NCBI GenBank assembly: GCA_964415885.1
Contig: CAYQCE010000093.1
Span: 1-6,163, forward strand
Direction: 5' to 3'
Source: CAYQCE01 sp964415885
GTDB taxonomy: Bacteria; Zixibacteria; MSB-5A5; JAABVY01; JAHJOQ01
Length of the DNA: 6,163 bases
Shown here in pieces: positions 1-6,137 of the stretch (positions are counted from its first letter, which is position 1; each line of letters begins with the position of its first letter). A program made the position numbers and the translations under genes. The notes under the pieces are model-generated. The model saw nothing but the letters and a program-made list of their open reading frames with translations, was not told the origin of the DNA and did no database searches.

Positions 1-44
1 ATTCCCGCGAGGGTCTGCTGTTAAGCAGGCCCGAAAGCGGGAAT
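1..44. repeat. Nested palindromic intergenic repeat (REP/dRS3-like)
   Basis: An 8-bp perfect outer arm, ATTCCCGC (1-8), pairs with GCGGGAAT (37-44). Inside it a second stem forms from GGGTCTGCT (11-19) and AGCAGGCCC (24-32), with one G.T pair and a GTTA loop. Short unpaired purine stretches separate the two stems. ATTCCC..GGGAAT ends are known from dispersed palindromes such as the Neisseria dRS3 type, and the bases after the right arm (ATCCAGTG) also fit the usual wording of such repeats. Membership of a specific family is inference. The element touches the window edge, so its left boundary is unknown. Confidence 0.55.
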
Positions 45-289
45 CCAGTGCACGTATGATTCGTTAACTGGCCCGGCATGTAATCGACCAAAGCAACAAC
101 CTCGCGTTCGCACCGCTCATTCCAGAACTCAATCTGTCGCAGTTCGTTGTGTCGGTTCCCGCGGCAGGCAGAAGCCTGGCACCGAGTGGGTTTTCCTCAC
201 GCATACAATATCGAAACCACAAGGATCTCGACCTACGAATCTTTGGAATCCGGACTCGGATGCTCATGTGAGAAGACAACCAACCGGAT
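45..289. other. Non-coding stretch with several small stem-loops
   Basis: No credible gene is seen on either strand. Three stem-loops can be drawn. One is CAGGC/GCCTG with an AGAA loop (165-178), loosely enclosed by TCGGT/ACCGA (152-156/181-185). One is CGAAACC/GGATCTCG (212-218/223-230), which pairs best in minus-strand RNA because of a G.U pair. One is ATCCG/CGGAT with a GACT loop (248-261). They lie just past the stop of the leftward peptidase gene. None is followed by a T-run in the minus direction, so none is a standard intrinsic terminator. They may be 3' UTR structure or remains of dispersed repeats. Confidence 0.35.
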
Positions 290-1168
290 CTACTCCGCCA
301 GCTCCTTCACATACTTCTTCACGAACAACGCCGTCACTTTCATCTTCAAAAGATCCTCGATCTTGTGGTCTTCGGCCGCCTTTAACACAACCTGATGACC
401 GAGGAAATAGCCAGTGCGGATTGGAGAGTCACCGATACCGGTGAATGTCCCACCCTCGAAGAACCTCTGACGCGGCTCCGGATCCTTAGACGAAAGCGAA
501 TCAAGCGCAGCCTTCGCCATATCCGGAAGCCACCGGTAGCACCAGCGGACATACCCGCCCTTAGGATCGTGCATACCGATCGTTCGGTGTAGATTCGACA
601 TGAAGATAGTCGACAGCGGTGGATCGGGCAGGACGAGACGAGTCATGTATATCGCGAGCCCCTCCTCATACAGCATCTGATACAGCGGGAGGTTGCGGTA
701 CTTCACCCCAACATATTGCGCGCGGAGAAAGTGAGTATATTCGTGCGCGAGCAGGACGGCGAGATTGTCGCCTGTGAAGTATCCGAAATCGGGCGAGAGA
801 GCCATCACCGGTTCTTTACCCAGCCAGATAACCTTGCCATTCACTCCCCGCATTCCCGGATAGAACAAAATGGTCGGTTCGGGTATATCGCCGATCAGCT
901 TCTTGAGTTTCTTCGCGATGGCATGGCCGGTCTTCAGCCACTCGCGTGAGGAGAACTTGTTAATCCTTTTCACGGTCGACGGCACCCGCAAATATTCATA
1001 CATATCCTGCATAGTCAATCGATCGCTCGGGAGATGTTTCTTGAAGATAATCTCGGAGTCGCTGTAAAGCTCAACGATTTTCTCTCCGCGTTTTTCGTGG
1101 TCTTTGTAGTCGGAGTAGATTTTCTGTGTCTCGGTAACGTAGTCAGCTTTTATCATGGGTTTCTTCAT
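290..1168 (-). CDS. Putative zinc metallopeptidase, gluzincin-like (DUF2268-like)
   Basis: This 292-residue protein carries H-E-Y-T-H at residues 142-146, giving a catalytic Glu143 and zinc ligands His142 and His146. EEGLA follows at 168-172, and Glu169 is the probable third ligand. This is the gluzincin layout HExxH...E. The later G-Y-F-L-G segment (253-257) resembles the conserved GYxLG stretch of DUF2268-type predicted Zn proteases. The family call is from motif recognition only. No signal peptide or membrane helix is visible, so a cytoplasmic location is implied. The start ATG overlaps the TGA of the upstream lipoprotein gene in an ATGA junction, which suggests translational coupling. An AGGAG lies only 2 nt before this ATG. 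A second ATG at 1156 (Met5) has the same AGGAG 14 nt upstream, so the start is uncertain by four codons. The substrate is unknown. Confidence 0.8.
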   Translation of the reverse strand: MKKPMIKADYVTETQKIYSDYKDHEKRGEKIVELYSDSEIIFKKHLPSDRLTMQDMYEYLRVPSTVKRINKFSSREWLKTGHAIAKKLKKLIGDIPEPTILFYPGMRGVNGKVIWLGKEPVMALSPDFGYFTGDNLAVLLAHEYTHFLRAQYVGVKYRNLPLYQMLYEEGLAIYMTRLVLPDPPLSTIFMSNLHRTIGMHDPKGGYVRWCYRWLPDMAKAALDSLSSKDPEPRQRFFEGGTFTGIGDSPIRTGYFLGHQVVLKAAEDHKIEDLLKMKVTALFVKKYVKELAE

Positions 1169-3231
1169 TTCTCCTGATTGCTCTCCTCGTGACCATCCCG
1201 TTCATCGTACCGTTCACCATCAGTATGCACCATATTCCATTCACAGTCAAATCCGACGCCCTTCTCGACCTCGAGAGGCTGTTCCGTATTCGTGCCCTTC
1301 TGTGTCCAGAGACGGTTGTTCGATGCGAACCCCTTATCCGTCGGATACTGATCATCACCGCCCGTATCGAGAAACAGCCCGAGGCAGAGGATATGATCGC
1401 GCAGTCCGCCACGGCTCGCAACATTCGATCTGCCGAGTGTGGTCGCTCTCTCCACACGATAGATATCATCGCCGGACTTGTCCCAGAACACGCCGATTCC
1501 GTTCGCGTTACCGCCGCCGAGAGAGAGGTTCGGCGCGTCGTAGATATCATCTCCGCCGTAATCGATCAACGTGCCGAGCGTGAAATCATGCCCGGCTCCC
1601 TGCGCCATGTTCATAGTCGCGTAGTAGTGATCGTCTCCAGATGAATCGATGAGAGCTCCGACCCCGAAGTGCGCGCCCGAACCCTGCACGTACCAGACGC
1701 CGTTGTATATGTCGTTTCCGGAGTCATCGGCGAGAATTCCGATCGCATACCAGTACGCACAGCCTTGGGCGAACAATCCCGCCGAGTAGACGTCGTCACC
1801 CTCGGCATCGATCAACATTCCGATTCCGCCGCCCCACGAGTGACCGTCTATGAAATCGGCGCGTTTGCCGAATCCGACCCCCTGCGCGAGATTCGAATTG
1901 TAGTCCTTCGTCTGCGACGCCGGAAACACGATGTCGAGCGTATCGGCGTGGTAGTCATCGTTGCCCGCCATATCGATTAGAAGCCCACAGCCTTTCGTGA
2001 ACCCAAACCCCTGAGCGAGCTGGTATGCATGATAGCGGTCATCACCTTCGAGATCGGAGAGAATACCGATACCGAACTGCCCCGATCCCTGCGCACAGAC
2101 ATAGCCATCGTAGACATCCTTCCCGGATTTGTCGATAAGCGCCCCGACTCCGAAAAGCCCCACGCCCGAGGTCACGCTTTTCCCGGCGTATGTGTCGTTC
2201 CCATCGAGGTCAAAGAGATAGGCATAGCCCATCACTCCTGCACCGAATGTCGGCGAGTTCTTCTCGGTCGAGTGATATGAGTCATCGCCGGATATATCAA
2301 CGAGAACAGATATCCAATTGGCTGTTGATACGTTTGCCGCGCCGCCGCCGTAAGTGTCGTCTCCGCCCGCATCTATAATCAGGAAGTACTCATCCTCAGG
2401 GTAGTTGTTATCATAACCGTCGGCGATTATGATCTTCCCGAGCGGAGTCTCCCAGAGAAACGAGAACTCGCCGTCAAAGCTCCGAGTTGTCAGCGAATCG
2501 ATCCCGACCGTGACACCCCGAGCGAGGTCCTGCGCGAATGCATATAGATACTTGTAATCAACGAGCGCGCAGAAATCCTCAAAGGTGTGATCTTCGATCT
2601 CGGCTTCCGACGCAAGGTACTTCTGAACAACTCCGTGCATCTCATCGAGATCGAATCTCTCAGCCGCTTTCTCAAATGCTCTCTCATGGAAACCGGTCGT
2701 ATCTATCGATGCGAATACAATGAGCGCAGCGAGTTTCTTTAGATCATCCGGCACACCCATAGCCTGCCTGACAACCGTCTGCAGGTCCGTACCCGTGAGT
2801 GGCTGATCGAGCCAGTGATGGAGATAATCGATGGATGCAACCAATGGGTCTCCCTCATCGAGCAACGGAAAGACATCTTCGAGCGGATCTCCTATCAAAC
2901 CACGCCGCACTCCCTCATCCAAACGGCTGGATGCAAATCCAATGAGAGTATGGAGACGATCCGGATGTGATTTCAGGGTTTTCTTGAAGCTGTTCGTGTA
3001 CGGTTCGATCTTGAAAAAATCGGAGTGGAGAGTGTAAAACAATGGCACTGTGAACCTGCCGCCACCGTAATTGGCCATATCTCCGTAGTCGAATATCATA
3101 GTCTCGCGCGTCAGGCCGACTCTGCGAAGAGCCTTGTCGAAAGGATCCGTCCTGAAAGCCCCCGGCGGCTCGAGGCACGAGTACGACACCAGAGTCAACA
3201 TAACAACCGCAATGATCAACTTAAGCTTCAT
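1165..3231 (-). CDS. Putative lipoprotein with twelve GDD..Y solenoid repeats
   Basis: I do not recognise this 688-residue protein. Its start is the ATG at 3231, with GGAGG 4 nt upstream. An in-frame extension to 3291 lacks this support and would bury the signal peptide. Residues 1-19 (two Lys, then a hydrophobic run ending VSYS-C19) fit a type II signal peptide, although Ser at -3 is less usual. Leu at +2 would favour the outer membrane under the E. coli Lol rule. Residues 20-280 look largely helical and have no motif I know. From 287 to 629 there are twelve copies of D-x-x-G-[D/N/K]-D-x-Y, with first Asp at 287, 312, 341, 367, 393, 420, 475, 502, 529, 557, 584 and 622. Most are spaced 25-29 residues apart and are commonly joined by AQGxG...GxGxLxD. 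This pattern suggests a beta-solenoid with an acidic, possibly calcium-binding turn; that is inference. The tail (630-688) is hydrophilic. It is the first gene of the operon with the peptidase. Confidence 0.85.
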   Translation of the reverse strand: MKLKLIIAVVMLTLVSYSCLEPPGAFRTDPFDKALRRVGLTRETMIFDYGDMANYGGGRFTVPLFYTLHSDFFKIEPYTNSFKKTLKSHPDRLHTLIGFASSRLDEGVRRGLIGDPLEDVFPLLDEGDPLVASIDYLHHWLDQPLTGTDLQTVVRQAMGVPDDLKKLAALIVFASIDTTGFHERAFEKAAERFDLDEMHGVVQKYLASEAEIEDHTFEDFCALVDYKYLYAFAQDLARGVTVGIDSLTTRSFDGEFSFLWETPLGKIIIADGYDNNYPEDEYFLIIDAGGDDTYGGGAANVSTANWISVLVDISGDDSYHSTEKNSPTFGAGVMGYAYLFDLDGNDTYAGKSVTSGVGLFGVGALIDKSGKDVYDGYVCAQGSGQFGIGILSDLEGDDRYHAYQLAQGFGFTKGCGLLIDMAGNDDYHADTLDIVFPASQTKDYNSNLAQGVGFGKRADFIDGHSWGGGIGMLIDAEGDDVYSAGLFAQGCAYWYAIGILADDSGNDIYNGVWYVQGSGAHFGVGALIDSSGDDHYYATMNMAQGAGHDFTLGTLIDYGGDDIYDAPNLSLGGGNANGIGVFWDKSGDDIYRVERATTLGRSNVASRGGLRDHILCLGLFLDTGGDDQYPTDKGFASNNRLWTQKGTNTEQPLEVEKGVGFDCEWNMVHTDGERYDERDGHEESNQEK

Positions 3232-3235
3232 TCTT

Positions 3236-3240
3236 CCTCC
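3236..3240 (-). promoter_or_regulatory. Ribosome binding site that fixes the lipoprotein start
   Basis: On the minus strand, GGAGG is followed by AAGA and then ATG (3231-3229). This strong match decides for the internal ATG over the longer in-frame extension, and it places the signal peptide at the true N-terminus. Confidence 0.8.
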
Positions 3241-3303
3241 GACAGAAATAAACGGTACATAACGAGTAACCGAGTGTGCGCGATAAGTCAAGTCTGAACT
3301 CGG

Positions 3304-3344
3304 GTCGATTTCGGAGTATTAACATCTACTGCCGCGTCGATTTC
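3304..3344. repeat. 9-bp direct repeat upstream of glnA, possible operator pair
   Basis: GTCGATTTC occurs at 3304-3312 and again at 3336-3344. Counting the three bases before each copy, the match is 11 of 12. The start-to-start distance is 32 bp, close to three helical turns, so both copies would face the same side of the DNA. The second copy ends 2 bp before the candidate -35 box of glnA. This geometry fits a pair of binding sites for a regulator. No known nitrogen-control box (GlnR/TnrA-type or NtrC/sigma54-type) was seen. Confidence 0.4.
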
Positions 3345-3346
3345 TC

Positions 3347-3374
3347 TTGATGATTCAGAACTATTCGTTATATT
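3347..3374 (+). promoter_or_regulatory. Candidate sigma70-type promoter of glnA
   Basis: TTGATG (3347-3352, 4 of 6 matches to TTGACA) and TATATT (3369-3374, 5 of 6 matches to TATAAT) are separated by 16 bp. Transcription would begin near 3381, giving a leader of about 27 nt that contains the ribosome binding site. No sigma54-type -24/-12 element is visible in this intergenic region. Confidence 0.5.
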
Positions 3375-3395
3375 CGCCTTTGCTAAAAATTTCAC

Positions 3396-3401
3396 AAGGA
3401 G
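3396..3401 (+). promoter_or_regulatory. Ribosome binding site of glnA
   Basis: AAGGAG lies 6 nt before the ATG at 3408. The spacing is ideal and supports that start. Confidence 0.8.
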
Positions 3402-3407
3402 TGTGCG

Positions 3408-4823
3408 ATGACTCTGAAACAGCTTCAGCAAATGGCAAAAGAAAGCGACGTCGAATTCATAGATCTGAAATTCTCGGACCTCCTCGGACGCTGGCGGCAT
3501 CTCAGCCTTCCCGTGGAGGCTCTCGACAACAAGCTCCTGACCCAGGGTGTGGGCGTGGACGGCTCCTCGATTACCGGCTTCGCGAAGGTGAAATCAGGTG
3601 ATATGATTCTCCTGCCCGATACCACGACCGCATTTATCGATCCGTTTTTCGACCGCCCGACTCTTTCGATGATCGGAGATGTTGTCGAGGTTGAGGAGGA
3701 GATATTCCCGTTCGACCGTAACCCCCGTTCGATAGCCTCGCACGCCGAGAAGTACATGAAAGACAGCAAGATCGCCGAGGATTCCCTGTGGGGCCCGGAG
3801 TTCGAATTCTATCTCTTCTCGAATGTCCTTTTCCGTACGACCAACGAATCCGCATACCACTTCGTCGATTCACCCGAAGCCGAGTGGAATACCGGCGAGG
3901 ATGATCCGAACAACTACGGCTACCAGATTCCATACAAGAAGGGGTATCACGTCGCCCCGCCGTCCGACCAGACGTATGGCCTCCGCTGTGAAATGGCGGC
4001 AGTGATGAAACAGCTCGGAATCGAGGTCAAGTATCATCATCACGAGGTAGGCGGAGCATCCCAGGAGGAGATAGAGCTCAAGTTCGGGACTCTGCTCAAG
4101 ATGGCGGACAAGGCAATGTTGACCAAGTATATAATCAAGAACATTGCCATGAGATACGGCCTCTCCGCCACATTCATGCCCAAACCGCTCTACAACGAAC
4201 CGGGTTCAGGGTGGCATGTCCACCAGTACCTGATCAGAGGCGGCAAATCGCTTTTCTTCGAAAAAGGCAAGCCCTCTAATCTGTCGAATATCGGTAGACA
4301 CTATATCGGTGGGCTGCTAAAGCATGCTCCAGCGCTTCTCTGCTTCACAAATCCGTCGACCAATTCCTACAAGCGTCTCGTGCCCGGCTTTGAAGCCCCG
4401 GTGCGCGGAACATACTCTACCGGCAACCGCTCGGCGGCGATTCGTATACCCGGGTATCAGTTGGATCCAAAGACATTCCGCATGGAGTTTCGGCCCCCGG
4501 ATGCTACATGCAATCCGTACCTCGCATTCGCTGCCATGCTTATGGCCGGCATCGACGGCATCAAAAACAAGATCGACCCGGGCGAGGAGGTTAACAAAGA
4601 TATTGCAGCAATGTCGAAGCGGGAATTGAAGAAGATTCCGATGTTACCGACCTCCCTATCCAATGCAATCGAGGCGCTCCGCCGGGACCATGACTTCCTG
4701 ATGGAAGACGGGGTTTTCAGTAACGACACAATTGAACACTGGATCGAGCTGAAGCAGGCCGAGGCGGATGAAATCCGGGTACGACCCCATCCGCATGAAT
4801 TCAGCCTGTACTATAATTGTTAG
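3408..4823 (+). CDS. glnA: Type I glutamine synthetase (glutamate-ammonia ligase)
   Basis: The enzyme joins ammonia to glutamate using ATP, the entry point of nitrogen assimilation. It is a cytosolic dodecamer in the GSI family. Its 471 residues match the usual length of about 470. The active-site blocks are all present: D51-GSSI; GPEFEF with Glu131 and Glu133; HHE-V with Glu213 and Glu221; GSGWH with His270; NSYKRLVPGFE with Arg323 and Glu329; NRSAAIR with Arg341 and Arg346; and MEFRPPD with Glu360 and Arg362. Residues 147-187 carry the insertion typical of the beta type (E. coli-like). However, the block that aligns without gaps to E. coli DKNLYDLPPEE reads NKDIAAMSKRE (396-406), so the adenylylated Tyr397 is replaced by Ala400. 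Trp269 replaces the common Met in GSGMH. GlnE-type control is therefore unlikely at this site. No other nitrogen genes lie beside it. It is divergent from the lipoprotein operon and convergent with the acetyltransferase. Confidence 0.97.
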   Translation: MTLKQLQQMAKESDVEFIDLKFSDLLGRWRHLSLPVEALDNKLLTQGVGVDGSSITGFAKVKSGDMILLPDTTTAFIDPFFDRPTLSMIGDVVEVEEEIFPFDRNPRSIASHAEKYMKDSKIAEDSLWGPEFEFYLFSNVLFRTTNESAYHFVDSPEAEWNTGEDDPNNYGYQIPYKKGYHVAPPSDQTYGLRCEMAAVMKQLGIEVKYHHHEVGGASQEEIELKFGTLLKMADKAMLTKYIIKNIAMRYGLSATFMPKPLYNEPGSGWHVHQYLIRGGKSLFFEKGKPSNLSNIGRHYIGGLLKHAPALLCFTNPSTNSYKRLVPGFEAPVRGTYSTGNRSAAIRIPGYQLDPKTFRMEFRPPDATCNPYLAFAAMLMAGIDGIKNKIDPGEEVNKDIAAMSKRELKKIPMLPTSLSNAIEALRRDHDFLMEDGVFSNDTIEHWIELKQAEADEIRVRPHPHEFSLYYNC

Positions 4824-4863
4824 GTTTGACCGAGACGTAGACACCGCACTTCTTCGGATACTG
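4824..4863. other. Short convergent gap without a clear terminator
   Basis: Forty bases separate the stop codons of glnA and the leftward acetyltransferase gene. The only pairing seen is a weak CCGAG/CTTCGG stem (4830-4834/4852-4857) with a bulge and a long loop. There is no T-run on either strand. Termination is either factor-dependent or occurs inside the opposing gene. Confidence 0.4.
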
Positions 4864-5916
4864 TCATGCTATCGGTGACCCGGATAGATACTCATCAAGG
4901 TCCTTAGGCTTGAGAGCGAACTCTCCACCCTTCGCCACCAGCTTGTATCCCATGCTTGCATTCAATCTCAGAATTGGATCGTTGGCTGAACGCATATCAG
5001 TGGTGACGGTCTCGTTTTCGGGGAAATCCTCTATCAGCTTCAGGTACAGCGCGGCTTTCATCCATCTCCCGAGCCCCCTCCCCCGATACTCGGGGAGCAC
5101 ACCTGTCATGGCCTGATAGATATCTTTCGCACCCCACGCGTATAATGCGGCGTTTGTAAAGCCGATCAGCTCGTCGTGTCTAAACATCATATAAGAGTAA
5201 TGCTGCACCTTGTTCTTCTCTCTCCACTTCGCCTGTCTGCGCCACTCCTCGGGCGAGACAGCGTGCTCGACTTCGGTCTCCTTCTCGCTCGGCATATCAG
5301 CGATGAATCGAGTGTAGAGTTCACAGAAGCGCTCGACAAGGTGATCGGAAATGTGATCGTGAAACTCGACTCTGATATCGGGATTTTGCTCAGGTATCTT
5401 TGACAGCCATTCGCGCATCAGGTCAACATTGGCGTCGTCTCTATGCAGGCGGTAGCGATGGAGCACGCTTTCCTCTTTCGCACCCCAGGCAAGCGCAACC
5501 TGCGAAATCCGCTCACCGGCGGTCATTATGAAGCCGAGCGCAGTGTTGCATTCGGAGAACCTGGATTTCAGCGTCTCGGCTACGATTCTGATAACTGGTT
5601 CTGGTACAGGGTCGTGGGTTGAGTCCATGTGGATGTACCCCACGTTGCGTCCTCCGGCATCCTCGTGGATTCGGAAGTTCGCCCACGCCACAGGCTCGGA
5701 ACCGTCGAGCACTACCCATCTGTCGTAAGTGGGGTTGGTCTCACGAAACGACGTGAGTCGCTCGCGCATACGCTCCCATCCCCCACCAACTCGATCGGAG
5801 CCGAACTGTCGCCACAGAACCTGAAGGAGATCGTAGTAGTTCTCCCACAGATCATCGCTCACATCAGCCCCGAACAGCGACACTATTCGATACATTGACG
5901 GATTCCTTTGTGACAT
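4864..5916 (-). CDS. GNAT-family N-acetyltransferase with tandem domains
   Basis: This 350-residue protein looks like two fused GNAT folds, each expected to span about 150 residues. The C-terminal half (about 180-340) has the acetyl-CoA-binding motif EYRGRGLGRWMKA (276-288), preceded by the strand ending MTGVLP. It is followed by the conserved N312..RLN..MGY (324) region, so this half should be catalytic. The N-terminal half (about 8-160) keeps the fold pattern, including a WGAKEESVLHRYRL end, but lacks an obvious RxxGxG loop and may be non-catalytic. The tandem layout recalls MshD-like and other double-GNAT proteins. The acceptor substrate cannot be told. Start choice: the ATG at 5916 has GAGG 3 nt upstream. 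An ATG at 5895 has AAGGA 8 nt upstream and would give 343 residues. A TTG at 5925 is also in frame. No membrane segment or signal peptide is seen. It is transcribed alone, converging on glnA. Confidence 0.88.
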   Translation of the reverse strand: MSQRNPSMYRIVSLFGADVSDDLWENYYDLLQVLWRQFGSDRVGGGWERMRERLTSFRETNPTYDRWVVLDGSEPVAWANFRIHEDAGGRNVGYIHMDSTHDPVPEPVIRIVAETLKSRFSECNTALGFIMTAGERISQVALAWGAKEESVLHRYRLHRDDANVDLMREWLSKIPEQNPDIRVEFHDHISDHLVERFCELYTRFIADMPSEKETEVEHAVSPEEWRRQAKWREKNKVQHYSYMMFRHDELIGFTNAALYAWGAKDIYQAMTGVLPEYRGRGLGRWMKAALYLKLIEDFPENETVTTDMRSANDPILRLNASMGYKLVAKGGEFALKPKDLDEYLSGSPIA

Positions 5917-5942
5917 CTTCCTCAATTTACGATTCCTGACGG

Positions 5943-5948
5943 ATTATA
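5943..5948 (-). promoter_or_regulatory. Candidate -10 box of the acetyltransferase gene
   Basis: The minus strand reads a perfect TATAAT here, 26 bases before the ATG at 5916. Transcription would start near 5936. The hexamer at the -35 position (5966-5971, AAGAAG on the minus strand) does not resemble TTGACA, so any promoter here may need an activator. Confidence 0.4.
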
Positions 5949-5970
5949 AACAGATTTGCCCGTTTCTTCT

Positions 5971-5985
5971 TTTGCAGCTTGCAAA
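5971..5985. repeat. Perfect 6-bp inverted repeat, possible operator
   Basis: TTTGCA and TGCAAA flank GCT. The centre (5978) lies about 42 bases upstream of the transcription start predicted for the acetyltransferase gene, a position used by many activators that overlap the -35 region. A 6-bp palindrome in a region of this size can arise by chance, so the role is tentative. Confidence 0.3.
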
Positions 5986-6048
5986 GTCAACGAACTTTTT
6001 GTAACATCTTAGGTGAGGTTCACTTTCATCTTTTGTTTTAATCAGCTA

Positions 6049-6054
6049 TATGAT
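6049..6054 (+). promoter_or_regulatory. Weak candidate -10 box for the right-edge gene
   Basis: TATGAT matches TATAAT at 5 of 6 positions. No good -35 hexamer is found 16-19 bp upstream; the best is about 3 of 6. If real, it would leave a leader of about 77 nt before the ATG at 6138. The bases around it (6038-6057) also form an imperfect inverted repeat, TTAATCA/TGATAAA. Confidence 0.25.
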
Positions 6055-6126
6055 AAAGAATCAAAAGACCTCGCCCAATAGATTCGTGAAATATCCGGAT
6101 TAGACGGTTGTCTGGTTCTATCCTTT

Positions 6127-6133
6127 AAGGAGG
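6127..6133 (+). promoter_or_regulatory. Strong ribosome binding site of the right-edge gene
   Basis: AAGGAGG is a full match to the anti-Shine-Dalgarno core and sits 4 nt before the ATG at 6138. It is the best ribosome binding site in the window and indicates a real gene running off the edge. Confidence 0.75.
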
Positions 6134-6137
6134 TCAA

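Noticed and set aside
11..32. Possible tRNA anticodon arm (CTGTTAA resembles the Asn anticodon loop)
   Set aside because: The stem closes on four or six bases, not seven. No acceptor stem, D arm or TTCRA T-arm follows. The palindrome explains the sequence better.
64..279. Minus-strand 71-codon open frame in the left non-coding stretch
   Set aside because: Its composition is arginine- and serine-rich without a motif, it runs through several stem-loops, and it resembles no protein I know.
1143..1980. Several open frames of 100-150 codons on both strands across the repeat region of the lipoprotein gene
   Set aside because: They are shadows of the repetitive coding frame: arginine-rich, without ribosome binding sites or recognisable motifs.
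1345..2371. RTX (GGxGxDxUx) calcium-binding toxin repeats
   Set aside because: The period is about 27 residues, not nine; tandem nonapeptides are absent, and the protein has a lipoprotein-type N-terminus.
3232..3291. Extended start of the lipoprotein at 3291, and a TTGACT (3291-3286 on the minus strand) as its -35 box
   Set aside because: The extension puts twenty residues before an obvious signal peptide and ignores the GGAGG at 3240-3236. No acceptable -10 hexamer lies 15-19 bp after TTGACT.
3425..3933. Minus-strand open frames of 88-114 codons opposite glnA
   Set aside because: The plus strand clearly encodes a conserved enzyme here. The antisense frames have low-complexity composition and no start signals.
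6013..6023. Short palindrome GTGA-GGT-TCAC in the right intergenic region
   Set aside because: Four-base arms are expected by chance many times in a region this size.
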